A stretch of 64,000 nt of DNA, taken from positions 2,108,001 through 2,172,000 of the forward strand of contig JAHQIY010000009.1 of the NCBI GenBank assembly GCA_019054805.1, read 5' to 3'. Of this stretch, positions 23,579-42,790 are shown in pieces. A program made the translations under genes and the position numbers. This DNA is from Brachionus manjavacas. Taxonomy: Eukaryota; Rotifera; Eurotatoria; Ploima; Brachionidae. Every line of letters starts with the position of its first letter. The first letter of the stretch is position 1. The notes beneath the pieces are model-generated. The model saw only the letters and a list, made by a program, of their open reading frames with translations. It had not been told where the DNA came from and made no database searches.

Positions 23579-24409
23579 ATGGAGCATGAATCTAACGAAG
23601 TTGGCATATTCAAGGGATTTCGCGTTCACAAAGATTCTCATGGTGGTCTATTTTTGCTTAAAAATCACATTAGACACTATTTAAATGAAACCGAGAGACA
23701 TCAGATTCATTTTTTGGACTCTGAGCACATGAAGCAATTACCCGAAGGTGAAAATATTATGAAAGTAAAGCTTAAACTAAATGAGCCAAGACAAGTGCAT
23801 AAGCACGAGGAGGAGTACAAAAAGGTTGGTATTTATACTCGAGAGGGCCAGTTTCATGGTAAAGAAGTATTCACTGGAGTTTATGGCGGTCTATACCTTT
23901 TTAATAGTGGTAAGAAAATTCGGCTCGCCAATTCCGATTGGAACTATATTGAGGACATCAATAAAGAAATGAATGAAAAGAAAAAAGTAGGGATTTATAT
24001 TGGTAAAGACAAAAAACACGGACATCTAGTTTATCAAGGAAAATTAGGAGCTCTATATTGCTTAATTAATGAGAAAAAAACAATGATTAAAGAGCCAGAA
24101 AAAAAATTTGTTAACAATTTCCAATTTCTGAAGTCAAAGAAAAAACAAAACAAAGTCAACAAAAATAATAGTCATGATGACGAAAATATTGATAGTGATA
24201 ATGACAGTGATAGTGAAAATAATAGTGATGATGATAGTGATGATGATAATGATGATGATAGTGATGATGATAGTGATGATGATAGTGATGAAAATGAAAA
24301 GGACGATGAAAGTGAATCTGATAATGAAAATATTCAGGAAGATTCTTCAAGTGAAAGTTCAATAAATGAAAAAAAAAATCGTTATGGCCGCTGGTCAAAA
24401 TTTAAATAA
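23579..24409 (+). CDS. Unrecognised protein with three Gly/Tyr repeats and acidic Asp/Ser tail
   Basis: 276 residues from the ATG at 23579 (MEHESNEVGIF). An upstream in-frame TTG is not used here. The N-terminal 190 residues hold three related units: VGIFKGFRVHK..HGGLFLL, VGIYTREGQFHGKEVFTG..GGLYLF and VGIYIGKDKKHGHLVYQG..GALYCL. Each is followed by basic residues. Each unit looks like a small beta-hairpin module; the H-G-x-x-V-[FY]-x-G-x-x-G-[GA]-[LY]-Y pattern recalls short basic adaptor modules of large DNA viruses, but I would not assign that family. Residues about 200-262 are almost all Asp, Ser, Asn and Glu, encoded by GATGATAGT-type repeats. The end is basic (KKNRYGRWSKFK). No signal peptide or membrane segment. 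Possibly nuclear, from the acidic tail; function unknown. Confidence 0.7.
   Translation: MEHESNEVGIFKGFRVHKDSHGGLFLLKNHIRHYLNETERHQIHFLDSEHMKQLPEGENIMKVKLKLNEPRQVHKHEEEYKKVGIYTREGQFHGKEVFTGVYGGLYLFNSGKKIRLANSDWNYIEDINKEMNEKKKVGIYIGKDKKHGHLVYQGKLGALYCLINEKKTMIKEPEKKFVNNFQFLKSKKKQNKVNKNNSHDDENIDSDNDSDSENNSDDDSDDDNDDDSDDDSDDDSDENEKDDESESDNENIQEDSSSESSINEKKNRYGRWSKFK
24171..24330. repeat. GAT/AGT-rich coding microsatellite
   Basis: Repeats of GATGATGATAGT and variants encode the Asp/Ser tail of the gene at 23579-24409. Likely length-variable. Confidence 0.85.
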
Positions 24410-27224
24410 GCTTCAAACGTTTTTATTTTTCAAATTTTAGTTTCAAAATTTTATTAATTTAAAAATTAATACAATTTAAATTTTATTTTTCATTTTTTTT
24501 CTAAATAAATAAAACTATCATTAACTAACATAAAGAATCTACTGAAGTTGTTTATTCTAGTTGATACTAAAAAAGATGATGTCAAATTTATCTCATTATA
24601 GCAAAAAAAATATAGCATAAACAAATGATATCAAAAAATTATCCAAACAAAAATAACTTTCATCGATTATTAATTACCTTTTGGTAGCAGTATAAATATA
24701 AGTCTTTTAAAAAATCGGAGCTTAAAAATACACTTATAAAATATAAATATGTCATAATCAAAATTAAAAAAGTAAGTTAACTTTAATTAATCATCACTAA
24801 TTTTAAAATAAATTAAACCCCGATTTTGAGCTTTATTCACGATGTTAATATTTTATTACTAATAAACATGCACAATTGTGCACTTTTCATTTTTTGTAAA
24901 AAATTATTATTAATTTTAACTAATATCGCTAGGTTATTTTTCTTAAATAATTTTTACCTAAATTAAAATCTATTTCCCAAAAATTAGCTTTCAAAAATCA
25001 AACCACTTTATAAAAATAAATGCTTCAAGTTAAAAATTCGCAAACTATTAAATTTATAAAGAGGTAGACAGGCAAAAAAAAAGAGTAAAAATTTCAAAAA
25101 TCAACTTTTTTTTAATTTTAGCTTCACGCAAGATTAGTATAAACAATTGAAGAATTTTTTTTTGTAAAACTAAAATTTATCTATCAACAAATTCTAAGTA
25201 ATTATTTTATTATTATTATTATTTACAGAAAAATTGTTCTTATTGATGTCTGTCAATTAGAAATTTTAAATTAAAGTAAATAAAAAAATTACTTAATACC
25301 GATAAATTTAACTTGTATAAATTAAGCAATTCGCGAATTTTTTAACTTGAAGTGTTTATTTTTATAACAGGTTTTGACATTTTTTGGATTCAATGATTTT
25401 AAAGCTAATTTTTGTAAAATAAACATCTATTTAAATAAAAAAACTTTTAGCAAGTCTAGCCTTTCAACAATTTACAATCAATTAAACATTTTTATAAAAA
25501 CTCATATAGGAACAAAAATATTAGCTTTTAAAATTTTTATCACAATTTTTAGTATTTTTCTAAATATTTATAAAACTAAAACTAAAAAATTTTTAATCAA
25601 TAATATATTATCGAAATTTCGTGTTTCTTTAAAATACTTTTACATACTGATTTTTGCTTCGAGGCTAAAGAATACTTGGCAATTTGTAAAAAAATCCAAA
25701 TTTTTAATTCTATGATATCTATATAATGATCTCGACGAGCTGAGTCCAAAAATGTAAAAAATTTTTGAAATCGGACCATTCTTTCCAAAGTTATATGAGC
25801 TTAAGTCTAAATGAGCTTATTACTTAAAATTACAATATCTTGGTCTTTTCTAAGGCTTTTAAAATAATTTTTTTTTAGCATGTTCAAAAATAAATGAGGA
25901 CTTCAAAAAAATACTAGTTAGGTCATTCTACTAAAAAAACATCTTACAGCCCTGAAAAACCAAAAAATAGGGTATGAAGCTGTTTAGGACCCACAGTGCC
26001 CACATGTCATTGAACCGTCGACTAGAAATAAAAAGTTTTCTTAACCTTATTCGAGTGTCTAAAACATAGTAAAATACAAATCCTGTCTAATTTTTGTTCC
26101 TTAGATTTTTGCATTTGAATCAAGAACTAAAAATTTAAGCTATTTTTTTGCTTAAAAATTAGATTATTTGTAAATATTAATTTTTTCTAAAAGTTGAAGG
26201 TAATTTAAAAAAAAATGATAGATATGGTGTTGAATAAAATCGCCAAAGGAGCCATTAAAAATTTGGATTTTTTTCCAAATTGCCCAGTATTCTTTTGAAA
26301 TTTTTCTCAGAATTATGAAGGTAAAAAAACAATTTACTGGCAAAAAAAAACAATAAAATTCGATTATTAAAAATTTTAAAATCGGATATTTGAATCCTTG
26401 CAAATTAACCTGGGGTCCTTTGGTATAAGTAGCAATAAGCCCAATACCTTAAACTCGGTTACAATTCCGTTCTTTTCTATTTCATTTTTCACTTTAACCT
26501 CTGGACTTATAAAGAAAATTTAAAACAAACTTTACAATTATCGAACATATTAACTTGCATTTTAACTAGTGTTGTAAATCGAATTGATAATTACACTATT
26601 ACCTGGAATTACAGATTTTTTTATAAGACTACAAAATAAAATAAATAATTTTGATATTACCCCATGTTTCTAATAAATTGTGTTAATTTAAATAAAATCG
26701 AAAAAATATTTTTTACATTTAACCACACGCTTTTTAAACCAGAACCGCATGGGATTTTTTGTAAGGGTTTGCGGCATAAAGATTTTTTATCTTTAATTCT
26801 TTATTTTTATCAGTACAATAATTCAAATTTTATATAAATTTTTAATTGAGGAGAACTAAAAGTGAAAAATAAAAGTGGAAAGAAAGATAAGAGAAATAAA
26901 GATTTTAACTTTGACTAGATTGTTAGAGATAAATTATTGGAATCGAGATCTATCGATCGGACGTAGAAGATCTATCGGACGTAGAAGCTTGCTTGGGTGA
27001 ATGGGCTTTTCTTGCTTTTCAAGTTTGATTTGATTTCGATCTTTGCTTTCTTTACACTTTTTTTGAGAGTTTAAGGGTGCATTTTTAATCATTGTTTGTC
27101 AAATTAACTTCGTTATAGGCAATGGGTTTTATATTTCTATTAAATAAACACTGTGTTTTGGCTAATTTCAGGTCTCAATTGATCTTAGCATGTTCAAAGG
27201 CGTCAGATGTTCTTTCAATAGACT
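24410..27224. other. 2.8-kb intergenic stretch, no gene seen
   Basis: Mostly AT-rich. Open frames at 25374-25715 and 26164-26403 lack family features and have AT-driven composition. A patch at about 25715-26060 is more complex and may be an old repeat. A short imperfect tandem duplication (AGATCTATCG...GGACGTAGA twice) lies at about 26946-26990. Confidence 0.4.
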
Positions 27225-27460
27225 TAAAAAATAGTTGACTTTAGGCTTTTATGGATCTGGGTGTTGTACCGATAAATTCCCGGAGTAGGGTGGTTTCCCT
27301 GCCTGCTGAACCTCTCAGTTATACCATTACATTCTGGATGATAGGTAGTTATTTTCAATTGATAAACATTCAATAGCTCATGAAGACTTTTCATTATGGA
27401 AATCATGCAAAACATGAAGCCTTGCCCACTGAAAAATTCTCCTGTTAACTAAAAAGATGA
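27225..27460 (-). mobile_element. Ty3/gypsy-like integrase fragment
   Basis: On the minus strand the frame reads LTGEFFSGQGF, then LNVYQLKITTYHPECNGITE and RFSRQGN, ending near IYRYNTQIHKSL. This matches the end of the retroviral-type integrase core (YHP..NG.xER) and the following YNT..H segment of gypsy elements. No reverse transcriptase, LTRs or other domains are seen next to it. An isolated dead fragment. Confidence 0.75.
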
Positions 27461-27707
27461 ACACTATGTTAATAGTTAATTAATTAGTTAAATAATGAAC
27501 GAAATAAATTACTTTTTTTATTTAAATATTTTATTTATTATTAAAAAAATAATTTAGGAAAAGTTTTTCCAGGGCAGTTCCGAATGGCAGAGCCTTCTTT
27601 TCAGCCCACATGGTTGCAATATGATTAAGATATGTATTAATTATATGTGTATAATTATATAAATTGAATATAAAAGATTAAATATAAATTGTTAAATTAA
27701 ATTTTTG

Positions 27708-28480
27708 CTAAAAGTTTGGCGTGTTAATGATTGAATCAAAGGGTGTTTTGTACTTTAAATTGTTTCTGGAGGAGTTTTGAAGCAGAAAGTCCTGGATCTC
27801 CTGAGCTATTATTTCATGGCTTTGCCTTGTGGTGATAAATTTAGAAAAAAGCTTGTTTGCTCTGTCATCAATCAAGTCGATTCTTAGCTCTTTATGGATT
27901 GTTTTGATACTTGTCTTTAGTGGAAAATACTTTATGATTCGCAACACTCGATTTTGCATTTTTTGCATTTCGGCTCTTATGTTCTGAGTGCCTGACTGAA
28001 GTATTATAAAACAGTAGTCGAATAATGATCGTATGAGCGACATGTATAAAATTCTGTTGATTTTAAAGATGATCTCCATTTAAAACTTTTAATTTTCCTG
28101 ATTAGGTTTATTTTGGAAATTTGTTTTGAATTGATAATTTTCAAATGTTCTTTGTAGTTGATTTTGGGATCTAGTTTAATACCAAGGAATGTTGGATTTG
28201 GGTCAAGAGGAATATGTGAGTTCCCAATTTTTATTTTCATTCCATATCTTTTCTCATAATTTTTTCGAAGTCCAGCTTTGGTAAATGTTGTGTAGCAAGT
28301 TTTTTTTTCGTTAATTTTAAATCCCCATTTTTTGCTGTACTCAATGATTCTATTCACTGCCTTTTGAAGAATTATTTGAATTTCTTTTTTTTACTGGTCC
28401 TGGATACCCAGATACAGAGGTCATCTGCGAACAAGGCTATTTTTACTATTTTTTTTATTTAAAATTTGTACAGAAAACCA
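27708..28480 (-). mobile_element. Degenerate Jockey-like LINE (RT and C-terminal region)
   Basis: The minus strand shows ALFADDLCIWVSR (the RT active-site FADD, near 28420). It is followed by a W...GFKINEKKTCYTTF thumb-like segment, FLGIKLD, ILYMSLIRSLFDYCFI and MQNRVLRIIKYFPLKTS. These are the usual order for this LINE group. Frames shift near 28040 and 28370, so it is dead. The tail to 27708 has no clear 3' repeat. Related in style to the LINE remnant at 28682-29790 but oriented oppositely. Confidence 0.8.
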
Positions 28481-28681
28481 CTCCACGAATTCTCTGCGTA
28501 TCAGATTAATTAGTTGTTTACCACCTTTTTAAATCTGTTTTTTTTTTTAATATAAATCCATTTTGTAAAATTAAATTAAACAAAAACACTTTTAACTTCA
28601 CTTGAAAACACGGTATCTTTAAAAAAGCAAATTGGGGACTCTAACAAGATTTACTTAAGTCTTCAAGTAAGCACAAAAATT

Positions 28682-29790
28682 ATATGGAAAATATTGACGA
28701 GCCAAATGAACACATCTCAAAAAAGATCATTCATGCTGCTCAAAAAAGTATAACCTTCTACTCTCAAAAGTTTTTTAAATCTAGCTTACCAAAAAATATT
28801 GTAACATTAATTAAGGAACGAAGAAAAGTAAGAAGACTTTCCCAAAAATCTAGATGTCCTTCTCTTAAGATAGCTTTTAAAAAGCCTACATTTGAGCTAC
28901 GTAAATGTCCAAAAGGCTCGAGTTCATGAATAAATCAAATAAAAATTCACTAGACCTTTTTGGAGGAAAATAAATAAGCTCAGAAAAGCTCAAAAATAAA
29001 ATAAATAAATTGGATAAAATCGTTTCTGCATTTAAGATCTTTTAGAGTAAATGTAAATGGTCATCCAAGAGATCAATTCCCTTTTAAAGCAGAAGTTCCA
29101 CAAGGATCAGTAATAAGTCCACTAATTTTTAGCATTTTTATAAATGACATACCAAAAAGAAACAAAACAAACTGCCAATACTCTCTTCTTTTTGCAGATG
29201 ATTGATTTCAAAAAGACAGGAAATCTTCAAAAACATGATAAAAAAGTATTTAAAAGAAATTTAGAGATGGCTATGCAAATGAAAAATGAAAATTTCTATT
29301 AAACAGTCATTTTAAATGATGTTTGAGAAAGGCTTTTATGGTAGCAATTTAAATAAAATTAATGGTAGCAATTTAAATAATAAGGAAAACGATAAATTTC
29401 TAAGCATCACATTGGAATAAAAATTTAATTTTGGTCTAAAAGTAGATGAATTTAAAGAACGCTGTAATTCAAGACTTAACATAATAAAATATTTCTCATA
29501 ATAAGAAATGAGGTTTAAAACCAAAAATATTAGGTAATCTTTAAAAATCTTTGATAGGACCAATCTTGGACAATTCTTTTCCTTGATTGAATTCATTCCC
29601 AGCAAGCTAACATCAAAAAAAATACAAGTTATTTAAAATTTAGCGGTTAGATCTATTTTAAAGCTGAAATATGATACCGCTTCCGATTTTTTTAATCTTT
29701 TTTAGCTTTATTTTTTTTGTATATATATTTTTATTCTGAAGGAGCATTAGCTCGGTCCAGATTTACAAATAAATAAAAAATAAATATTTA
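28682..29790 (+). mobile_element. Degenerate Jockey-like LINE with hairpin 3' end
   Basis: The region begins in the endonuclease-RT linker (SSLPKNIVTLIKERRKVRR). RT motifs follow near 29045-29205 (FRVNVNGHPRDQFPFKAEVP, QGSVISPLIF, FINDIP, LLFADD). Stops and shifts come next. It ends at 29729-29790 with TTATTCTGAAGGAGC, a GAGC-ATTA-GCTC stem, CTCGGT and an ACAAATAAATAAAAA tail. The same terminus occurs alone at 10501-10556. Non-functional. Confidence 0.8.
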
Positions 29791-29952
29791 GTTACATTCT
29801 ATAAGATCGTTCTAATGAATTTTTAATGAAATGATCCCGTTTTTTTTTTACCCAGATTTTTTTAAAATAAGTATCAAGACAAAAACATTTTATTTTTTAA
29901 AAAAAATCTTATTTTAATTAGAATACAGATTCAAAAAAATTTGGTTTGGATA

Positions 29953-30183
29953 TCACTGCGAAAATTCTTGATCTTTTCTTTGAATTTCTTCGATTCTAAT
30001 TTTACTTATCAGACTTGCTTTTGCTGAATCTCGTTCGATTTTTAATAAACGGAGTTTATTAATACGGTTTTTCACCCATAACCTCTTTGCTTCATACTAG
30101 ATATCTGTCTTTGATAAGAATACTAAACTCTGAGCAATTGCTCTTTCCAAACGTCTTAAATCTTCTATTTTGGCTTTTCTCAT
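29953..30183 (-). pseudogene. Lysine/arginine-rich helical ORF with one stop, unknown
   Basis: From an ATG at 30183 the frame gives MRKAKIEDLRRLERAIAQSL, then a TAG at codon 29. It continues YEAKRLWVKNRINKLRLLKI and ...SKIRIEEIQRKDQEFSQ to a TGA at 29953. Charge periodicity suggests a coiled coil. The composition looks coding-like for this AT-rich context, but I recognise no family. It may be a fragment of a mobile-element gene. Confidence 0.3.
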
Positions 30184-30968
30184 TCATAATTTCTTGTGGT
30201 GGAAATTTTTTTATAAAATGAGACATCTTTTAACATATTTTTGAAAGCAAAAAACATAGTAAAAACGGGATTAATTATTTAATGTAGTTTTTTTCGAAGG
30301 TTTAAGGTTATAACTGTTTATTTCAAGAAAATTTATTGGGATAAAACAAGCACGTCTTCAAAATTATAGTCAAAAATGTTTAAAATTATATTTTTATGGT
30401 TTGATTTTATTTTAAATTTAAGTTTAAAATTTTGGTCAAAATAAAAAAAAATTATTAAGTTGCATTCATTTTTTTGCTCAAATTCACTTAAAATCAAGTA
30501 ATTTCACGTAAAATAACGCAAAACTACGTAGCAAACCACTAGTGTATTTATTTTTGATCAAAATGTTATGTTTGATTTGAGAATTTAAAGAAACTCAGCT
30601 TTAAATATCAGTTTCACAAAAAGTTTCAAAATTTGCTTTCGCTAGTCCCACAACAAAATTTTAAAACAAAAATTGAATGCAAAAGTTCTGCCAACTACCT
30701 TGACTAAACCAAAAAGCATTGTTCGTATTAAGCTTTACTGCGTGCAAAAATAACTTAATTATAATAATAAATGTGAATGCATGCAAACGAATGAATGCTT
30801 TGAAGATTTGCAATCACGCTGTTGAAACTTTTTAAAAAAATTTTCTTTTTTTCTAATTCAACTCGGTGTGTTTCTCTCATGCAAATAGCCGATATCAATT
30901 AAGGCCATTTGAATAAAGATAGCTTTTCCCGTTTAGATTATCTGATAAAGGATAGTTAATAAATAGAA
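30184..30968. promoter_or_regulatory. Upstream region of RPL23A
   Basis: No gene is seen. A pyrimidine stretch CTTTTCCC at 30923-30930, 39 bases before the ATG, is a possible TOP-like transcription start of the kind used by ribosomal-protein genes. This is inference from context only. Confidence 0.3.
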
Positions 30969-31671
30969 ATGGCACCAAAAAAGACAACCAAATCCGCCGC
31001 CCCAGCTCCCAAAACAGCTGCCAAAGGTACTTTTTATCCAAACATTTAAAGCGAGTCATAACCTAATGATCTGTACAAATAAAAAGCCAAAAAGCACGTT
31101 CAAAAAGGAGCTCATTTGAAAAGAAGCCGAAAGATCAGAACCATTGTGCGATTCCGACGTCCGGTCACTTTATCTTTGCCAAGAAAACCAAGATACCAGC
31201 GCAAAAGTGTCCCAAGAAGAAACAAGTTTGTAAATTTTGATTTAAAATGATGACATTTAATTACATAATGATTAGAATGATAATTATGTATTCGTACTGT
31301 CTGAATATTTATTTTTTTTTTAAATTTGGTAAAATTTTAATTGTTAACAATTTAGATTGGATCAATTTACCATAATTAAGTATCCATTAACAACTGAGTC
31401 AGCCATGAAAAAAATTGAGGACCATAACACTTTGGTTTTTGTTACCGACATCAGAGCCAACAAGCCACAAATTAAAGGCGCTTTTAAAAAATTGTACGAT
31501 GCCGATGTTGCCAAAATTAACACTTTGGTAAGACCAGATGGAGAGAAAAAGGCTTACATCAAATTGACTCCAGACTTTGATGCCATGGATATTGCTAACA
31601 AAGTAAAACATTTTAAGATTCTCACAGTTTTTTTACTAATTTTATTTTATTTTTAGATAAATATCTGTTAA
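30969..31671 (+). CDS. RPL23A: 60S ribosomal protein L23a (uL23)
   Basis: Four exons (30969-31026, 31087-31225, 31356-31602, 31657-31671) give 152 residues; the family has about 155. The N-terminal extension is Lys/Ala/Pro-rich ([20 protein letters not shown]). Next come [20 protein letters not shown], then [36 protein letters not shown] and [20 protein letters not shown], all characteristic. The last exon encodes only INIC and the stop, matching the IGII-type end. The protein binds 25-28S rRNA at the peptide exit tunnel and is the docking site for SRP. A polyadenylation signal AATAAA is at about 31719. Intron 2 contains a box C/D snoRNA candidate. Confidence 0.96.
31243..31309 (+). ncRNA. 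Candidate box C/D snoRNA in RPL23A intron 2
   Basis: C box ATGATGA at 31247-31253 and D box CTGA at 31301-31304, 54 bases apart start to start, with short A/T flanks that can pair. Directly before the D box is GTATTCGTACTGT, exactly repeated in the second copy at 31779-31846. Introns of ribosomal-protein genes commonly host C/D snoRNAs, including those of vertebrate RPL23A. The rRNA target is not established. Confidence 0.65.
31603..31656 (+). other. Intron 3 of RPL23A
   Basis: 54-nt GT-AG intron. Reading through it would give a false hydrophobic C-terminus; splicing restores the conserved NK-I..C end of the protein. Confidence 0.85.
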
Positions 31672-31778
31672 ATAATTACAATTGTTTGCGGTAAATTTAT
31701 TTATTAAAAAAAATTTTCAATAAAAAATTTACTCCAAATGATCGAAAAAAATTTTTTTTTTTTTTTTATTTCCCATAA

Positions 31779-31846
31779 GATGATGATGACATCAATAACA
31801 TGATTGATTTACGGTGATAATTCGTGTATTCGTACTGTCTGAATCG
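31779..31846 (+). ncRNA. Second copy of the box C/D snoRNA, downstream of RPL23A
   Basis: C box ATGATGA at 31783-31789 and D box CTGA at 31839-31842. The 17 bases GTATTCGTACTGTCTGA are identical to the intronic copy, and an upstream GATAATT is shared. The rest is diverged, as expected for a guide under selection in a variable scaffold. It lies about 110 bases beyond the RPL23A stop and about 60 beyond the AATAAA. So it is outside the predicted mRNA unless a longer transcript exists. Confidence 0.6.
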
Positions 31847-33908
31847 ATTGCTTAAAAATCCAAAAAAGTTAAATTTATTGATAGAAATGAGAGCAAAAGG
31901 CTTTGATTTGGTTGTTTGAAGTCGATTATATTCGATTTATCTTTTGAAAAGTTAAAATTTATTGCTAAAAAAAACACAATTGATAGCACCATTAGGATTA
32001 TTGTTTTCCATAAATTTAGATTATTAGACATTTTTTAATTATTTTATTCAAAAATAGTCTTAAGTATTTAATATGTTTATGCATCATTAAGTTTTTACAA
32101 GAACATACTGAAAAGTCAAAGTCTTCTTTTAAAAAATTTATTAAATGCTTTTAAAATCCAACTTAGTCAAAAAAATATTTTAATTAAAAATATTCAATTA
32201 AATCAAAAATGAAAGAAAAAATTATTCTAAGTGACTTACGAATAGAATTTAACTGATTTACTTTACCTCTTTTGTTTAACTAATGATTAAAAAAAATTCT
32301 ATTATTTATAAAATTTCATTAATTAGTAGTAGTATTTATTTATCTTGTATAAATTTTTTGCCTAATTGGTGCCTTTCAACACAATCATTCTCAATTTCTA
32401 TCTATCTACCCAAACTTATGGATGAATTAATTTGATTTTTATTTTTATTAAATATTTAAGTTATATAAATTTTCTGACTAAAATAAGAAAATTTTAATAT
32501 CTAAGAGTATTTTAAAAATTTTCAAAACTAATGTAAAGATTGATTTGAAAAATTCATTAAAAATTTGAGATTTATCAAATCATGAAAATGTTTATAAATA
32601 TATTCATAAGCTTAGATAAATCAATCAAAAATCTTTTAAAAAAAGACTATCAAATGCAAAAATTTTTTGTTAATCAAATTATTGAGTAATCAATTTGAAA
32701 AAAAAAAACTGAAAAAGAGATGTGATTAGAAGATTACTGCTATTATAGTTGGTGTTAATTTTTTTAACACCAACTTTTTTTTAAAAAATAATTTTTTTTT
32801 TATTAATTTAGAGTTAAAAAAACCAAAAAACAAAAAACTATTTTATTAGACTTTGTGGATGGCTAACTGGTTCTATTGAACACCAAATTGCTGGAAATAT
32901 CCAAAGCAAGTATATGAAAATATTAGGCAACAAAAAGTATACCAACTCTAAAAGAAGCAAAATCTGATGTCTTATGTTAGGCCGACTAATAAGTATACTT
33001 AACCGGCCGCATGAAAATAATTTTTTTTACACTCACTTTACTTAAAATAACTTAAAAGAAAGTAAACTATAGATTATTTACTTTTATTTTAGTACCGAAA
33101 AATATTAAGAATCATATGAGATTATTTTTTTAGTCCAGTCTAATTTTATTTTTATTTTTTTTAATTTTTAGATCAATTTTAAAAAATATATTACAAATAT
33201 TTTTATTACAAAAAATCAAAACTGATCGAAATTCTTAGTAGTTCATAAATATTAATATAGATTTTAGCTATAAAAAAATATTTTAACAAATAATAAAATT
33301 TTATGCCTTTATAAATGTTCAAGATTAGAATTTATTAATCGTAGTTTATTACAGTGCGATATTTACGCATTTTTTCAAAATTCAAAGATAAAACAAAAAA
33401 AAATTATAAAAAATTCTCTTCTCTACATAAAAGTTGTTTTTTGGTTAATAATAAAAATTAACCTTTTCCTAAACAAGATTCATAAGTAAAGTGAATTTAA
33501 AAAATTTATCTCACCGCACATTGGTACAGTAATTGATTAGTCAAAAATAAAGCACACCTTGTATTTTTGTGACATTTAAAACTATGCTTTAACTTCTTTT
33601 AAAAAAAAATGATCTTTAGCTAAATATTTGCTCAAATAATACCATTCAATAGGAAATTTGAACTAAAGAGTATATAGCTGTTTAAAAATCAGTCATCACT
33701 CTATTTTATTATTTTTTTCAGCCCATAAATTCCAAAACATTGATAAACTCTATTTATCTCTTTAAAGATAATTCCAACTGAATTTAAATTTAATCAAAAT
33801 AATTAGTGAACAAATTTATTTTTATGACTAAAAAAAAATCTAAAAGAGAATAAAATTTTATAATTTTAGTATATTTAAATATTTGGAAATTTTTTAAATA
33901 TAAACAAC
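31847..33908. other. 2-kb intergenic stretch, no gene seen
   Basis: AT-rich. A short perfect inverted repeat (AGTTGGTGTTAA...TTTTTTAACACCAACT) lies near 32748-32777. No coding sequence is supported. The last part is the likely promoter of the GH31 gene. Confidence 0.4.
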
Positions 33909-41513
<7,605 letters not shown>

Positions 41514-41679
41514 TTTCTGACATACAAAATTTTTTTAAAATAAAATTTTGCACATAATTTAATTTTTCTTTTGATAAATGATAATAATAAAGCTGAGTCA
41601 CTGTTACTCGTTAGAAATATGAAAACTAAGAAAACTGGTAGTATTATTAAGAAAAAATAGATATCAAAAATTTTATAAC

Positions 41680-42560
41680 ATGTCAGAAAAAGAAGATTAT
41701 ACTGAATACTGGAAAGAAAAATGGCAAAATCGGGAAACATTTTTCCACAGAGCCAAAAATCACCCGTAATCTAATTTTAATTCATCGAAATTTCGAATTT
41801 CGTTGAAAATTTTTTAAAGGTTTTTAGAAAAAAATTTGGAAAAAATTTTAAATAGAAACGGTCGCATTTTATTTCCATGCTGTGGAAAAGAAGTTGATAT
41901 GGCATGGTATAAAAAAAGATCTTTTTAAGAAAATATTATATTTTGACTTAAGGCTTGCTTCATTGGGACACCTAGTAGTTGGAGTCGAATTATCTGAAGT
42001 TGCATGTGAAGAATTTTTTAATGAAAATAGCTTGAAATATTCGATAAAAATGTTGGATCAATTTAAACTTTTTGCAGTGATAATTAACTGAATTTTTTAT
42101 TCAATCTTTTTTTAAATATTTTCCAAGAGCGAAGATGGTAGAATAAAAATTTACAATGGAGATTTTTTCAATTTTGGCTTAAAGTACGAAAAACCTTTTG
42201 AGTGCGTTTGGGATAGAGGGTCATATGTAGCTTTACCAAGGAAATTGAGAGACATGTAGGCTCAAATTAATTATAATTTTTTTCATTGATAAATTTTCAT
42301 TCTAAATTAGGTATCCAAATCACATGAAAAAATTACTAGATGATAATGTGAGGTATTTGCTGGATGTGGTAGAATATAATCAGTCTTTATATACCGGGCC
42401 GCCTTTTTCAATATCTCATGATGAAGTTACCATCAATTTTGGATCATTGTTTGATTGCGAAATCATTGAACAGAAAGAAAAAAAACCATGTCATCCCGGA
42501 ATGGATCAAGTTGGCACAATGAAGGAAAAACTTTATTTTTTAAGCATTAACCAAAATTAA
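41680..42560 (+). CDS. Thiopurine S-methyltransferase-like, paralogue A
   Basis: Five exons (41680-41765, 41820-41906, 41953-42076, 42128-42255, 42311-42560) give 224 residues. TPMT family members use SAM to methylate thiol or selenol groups of small aromatic compounds in the cytosol. Landmarks are YWKEKWQNRETFFH, SAM-binding ILFPCCGKEVDMAW, GHLVVGVELSEVACEEFF, IYNGDFF, the WDRGS motif and YTGPPFSIS. The C-terminus ends EKLYFLS. Unlike its neighbours it has no intron after the GPPF region. The second Cys in FPCCGK replaces the Leu or Phe found in the other copies. It lies 166 bp after the GH31 stop. Confidence 0.9.
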
Positions 42561-42790
42561 AAATTTAAAAAAATCTTTTTTTTTCAACATTAATTTTGTT
42601 AAAACATTACATAAGCAAAATAAAGAGAGGAGGGAACAAACGCTAAATTTAATTCATCATTAGCAAAAAAATGAGGTATCATAAAGAAAAAACAAAAAAA
42701 AATTCTAAGCAAATCTAACAATGACTAATCATTTTTTAAAATAATAATATAAATTAAATCAAAAAAAATAAAGTTCTCACTATTAGTAAA

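Noticed and set aside
24156-24398. His/Tyr-rich open frame antisense to the acidic tail
   Set aside because: Complement of the GATGATAGT repeat; a shadow of the acidic coding sequence.
25374-25715. 113-codon open frame
   Set aside because: Phe/Lys/Ile/Asn-rich with no motif and no complexity above background.
31226-31355. Assignment of the intronic snoRNA to U42
   Set aside because: Host gene agrees with vertebrates, but the guide element does not match the U42 18S target that I can recall, so no name is given.
31356-31656. RPL23A reading on into a hydrophobic C-terminus ([16 protein letters not shown])
   Set aside because: This is intron 3 read through; splicing at 31603/31656 gives the conserved short end.
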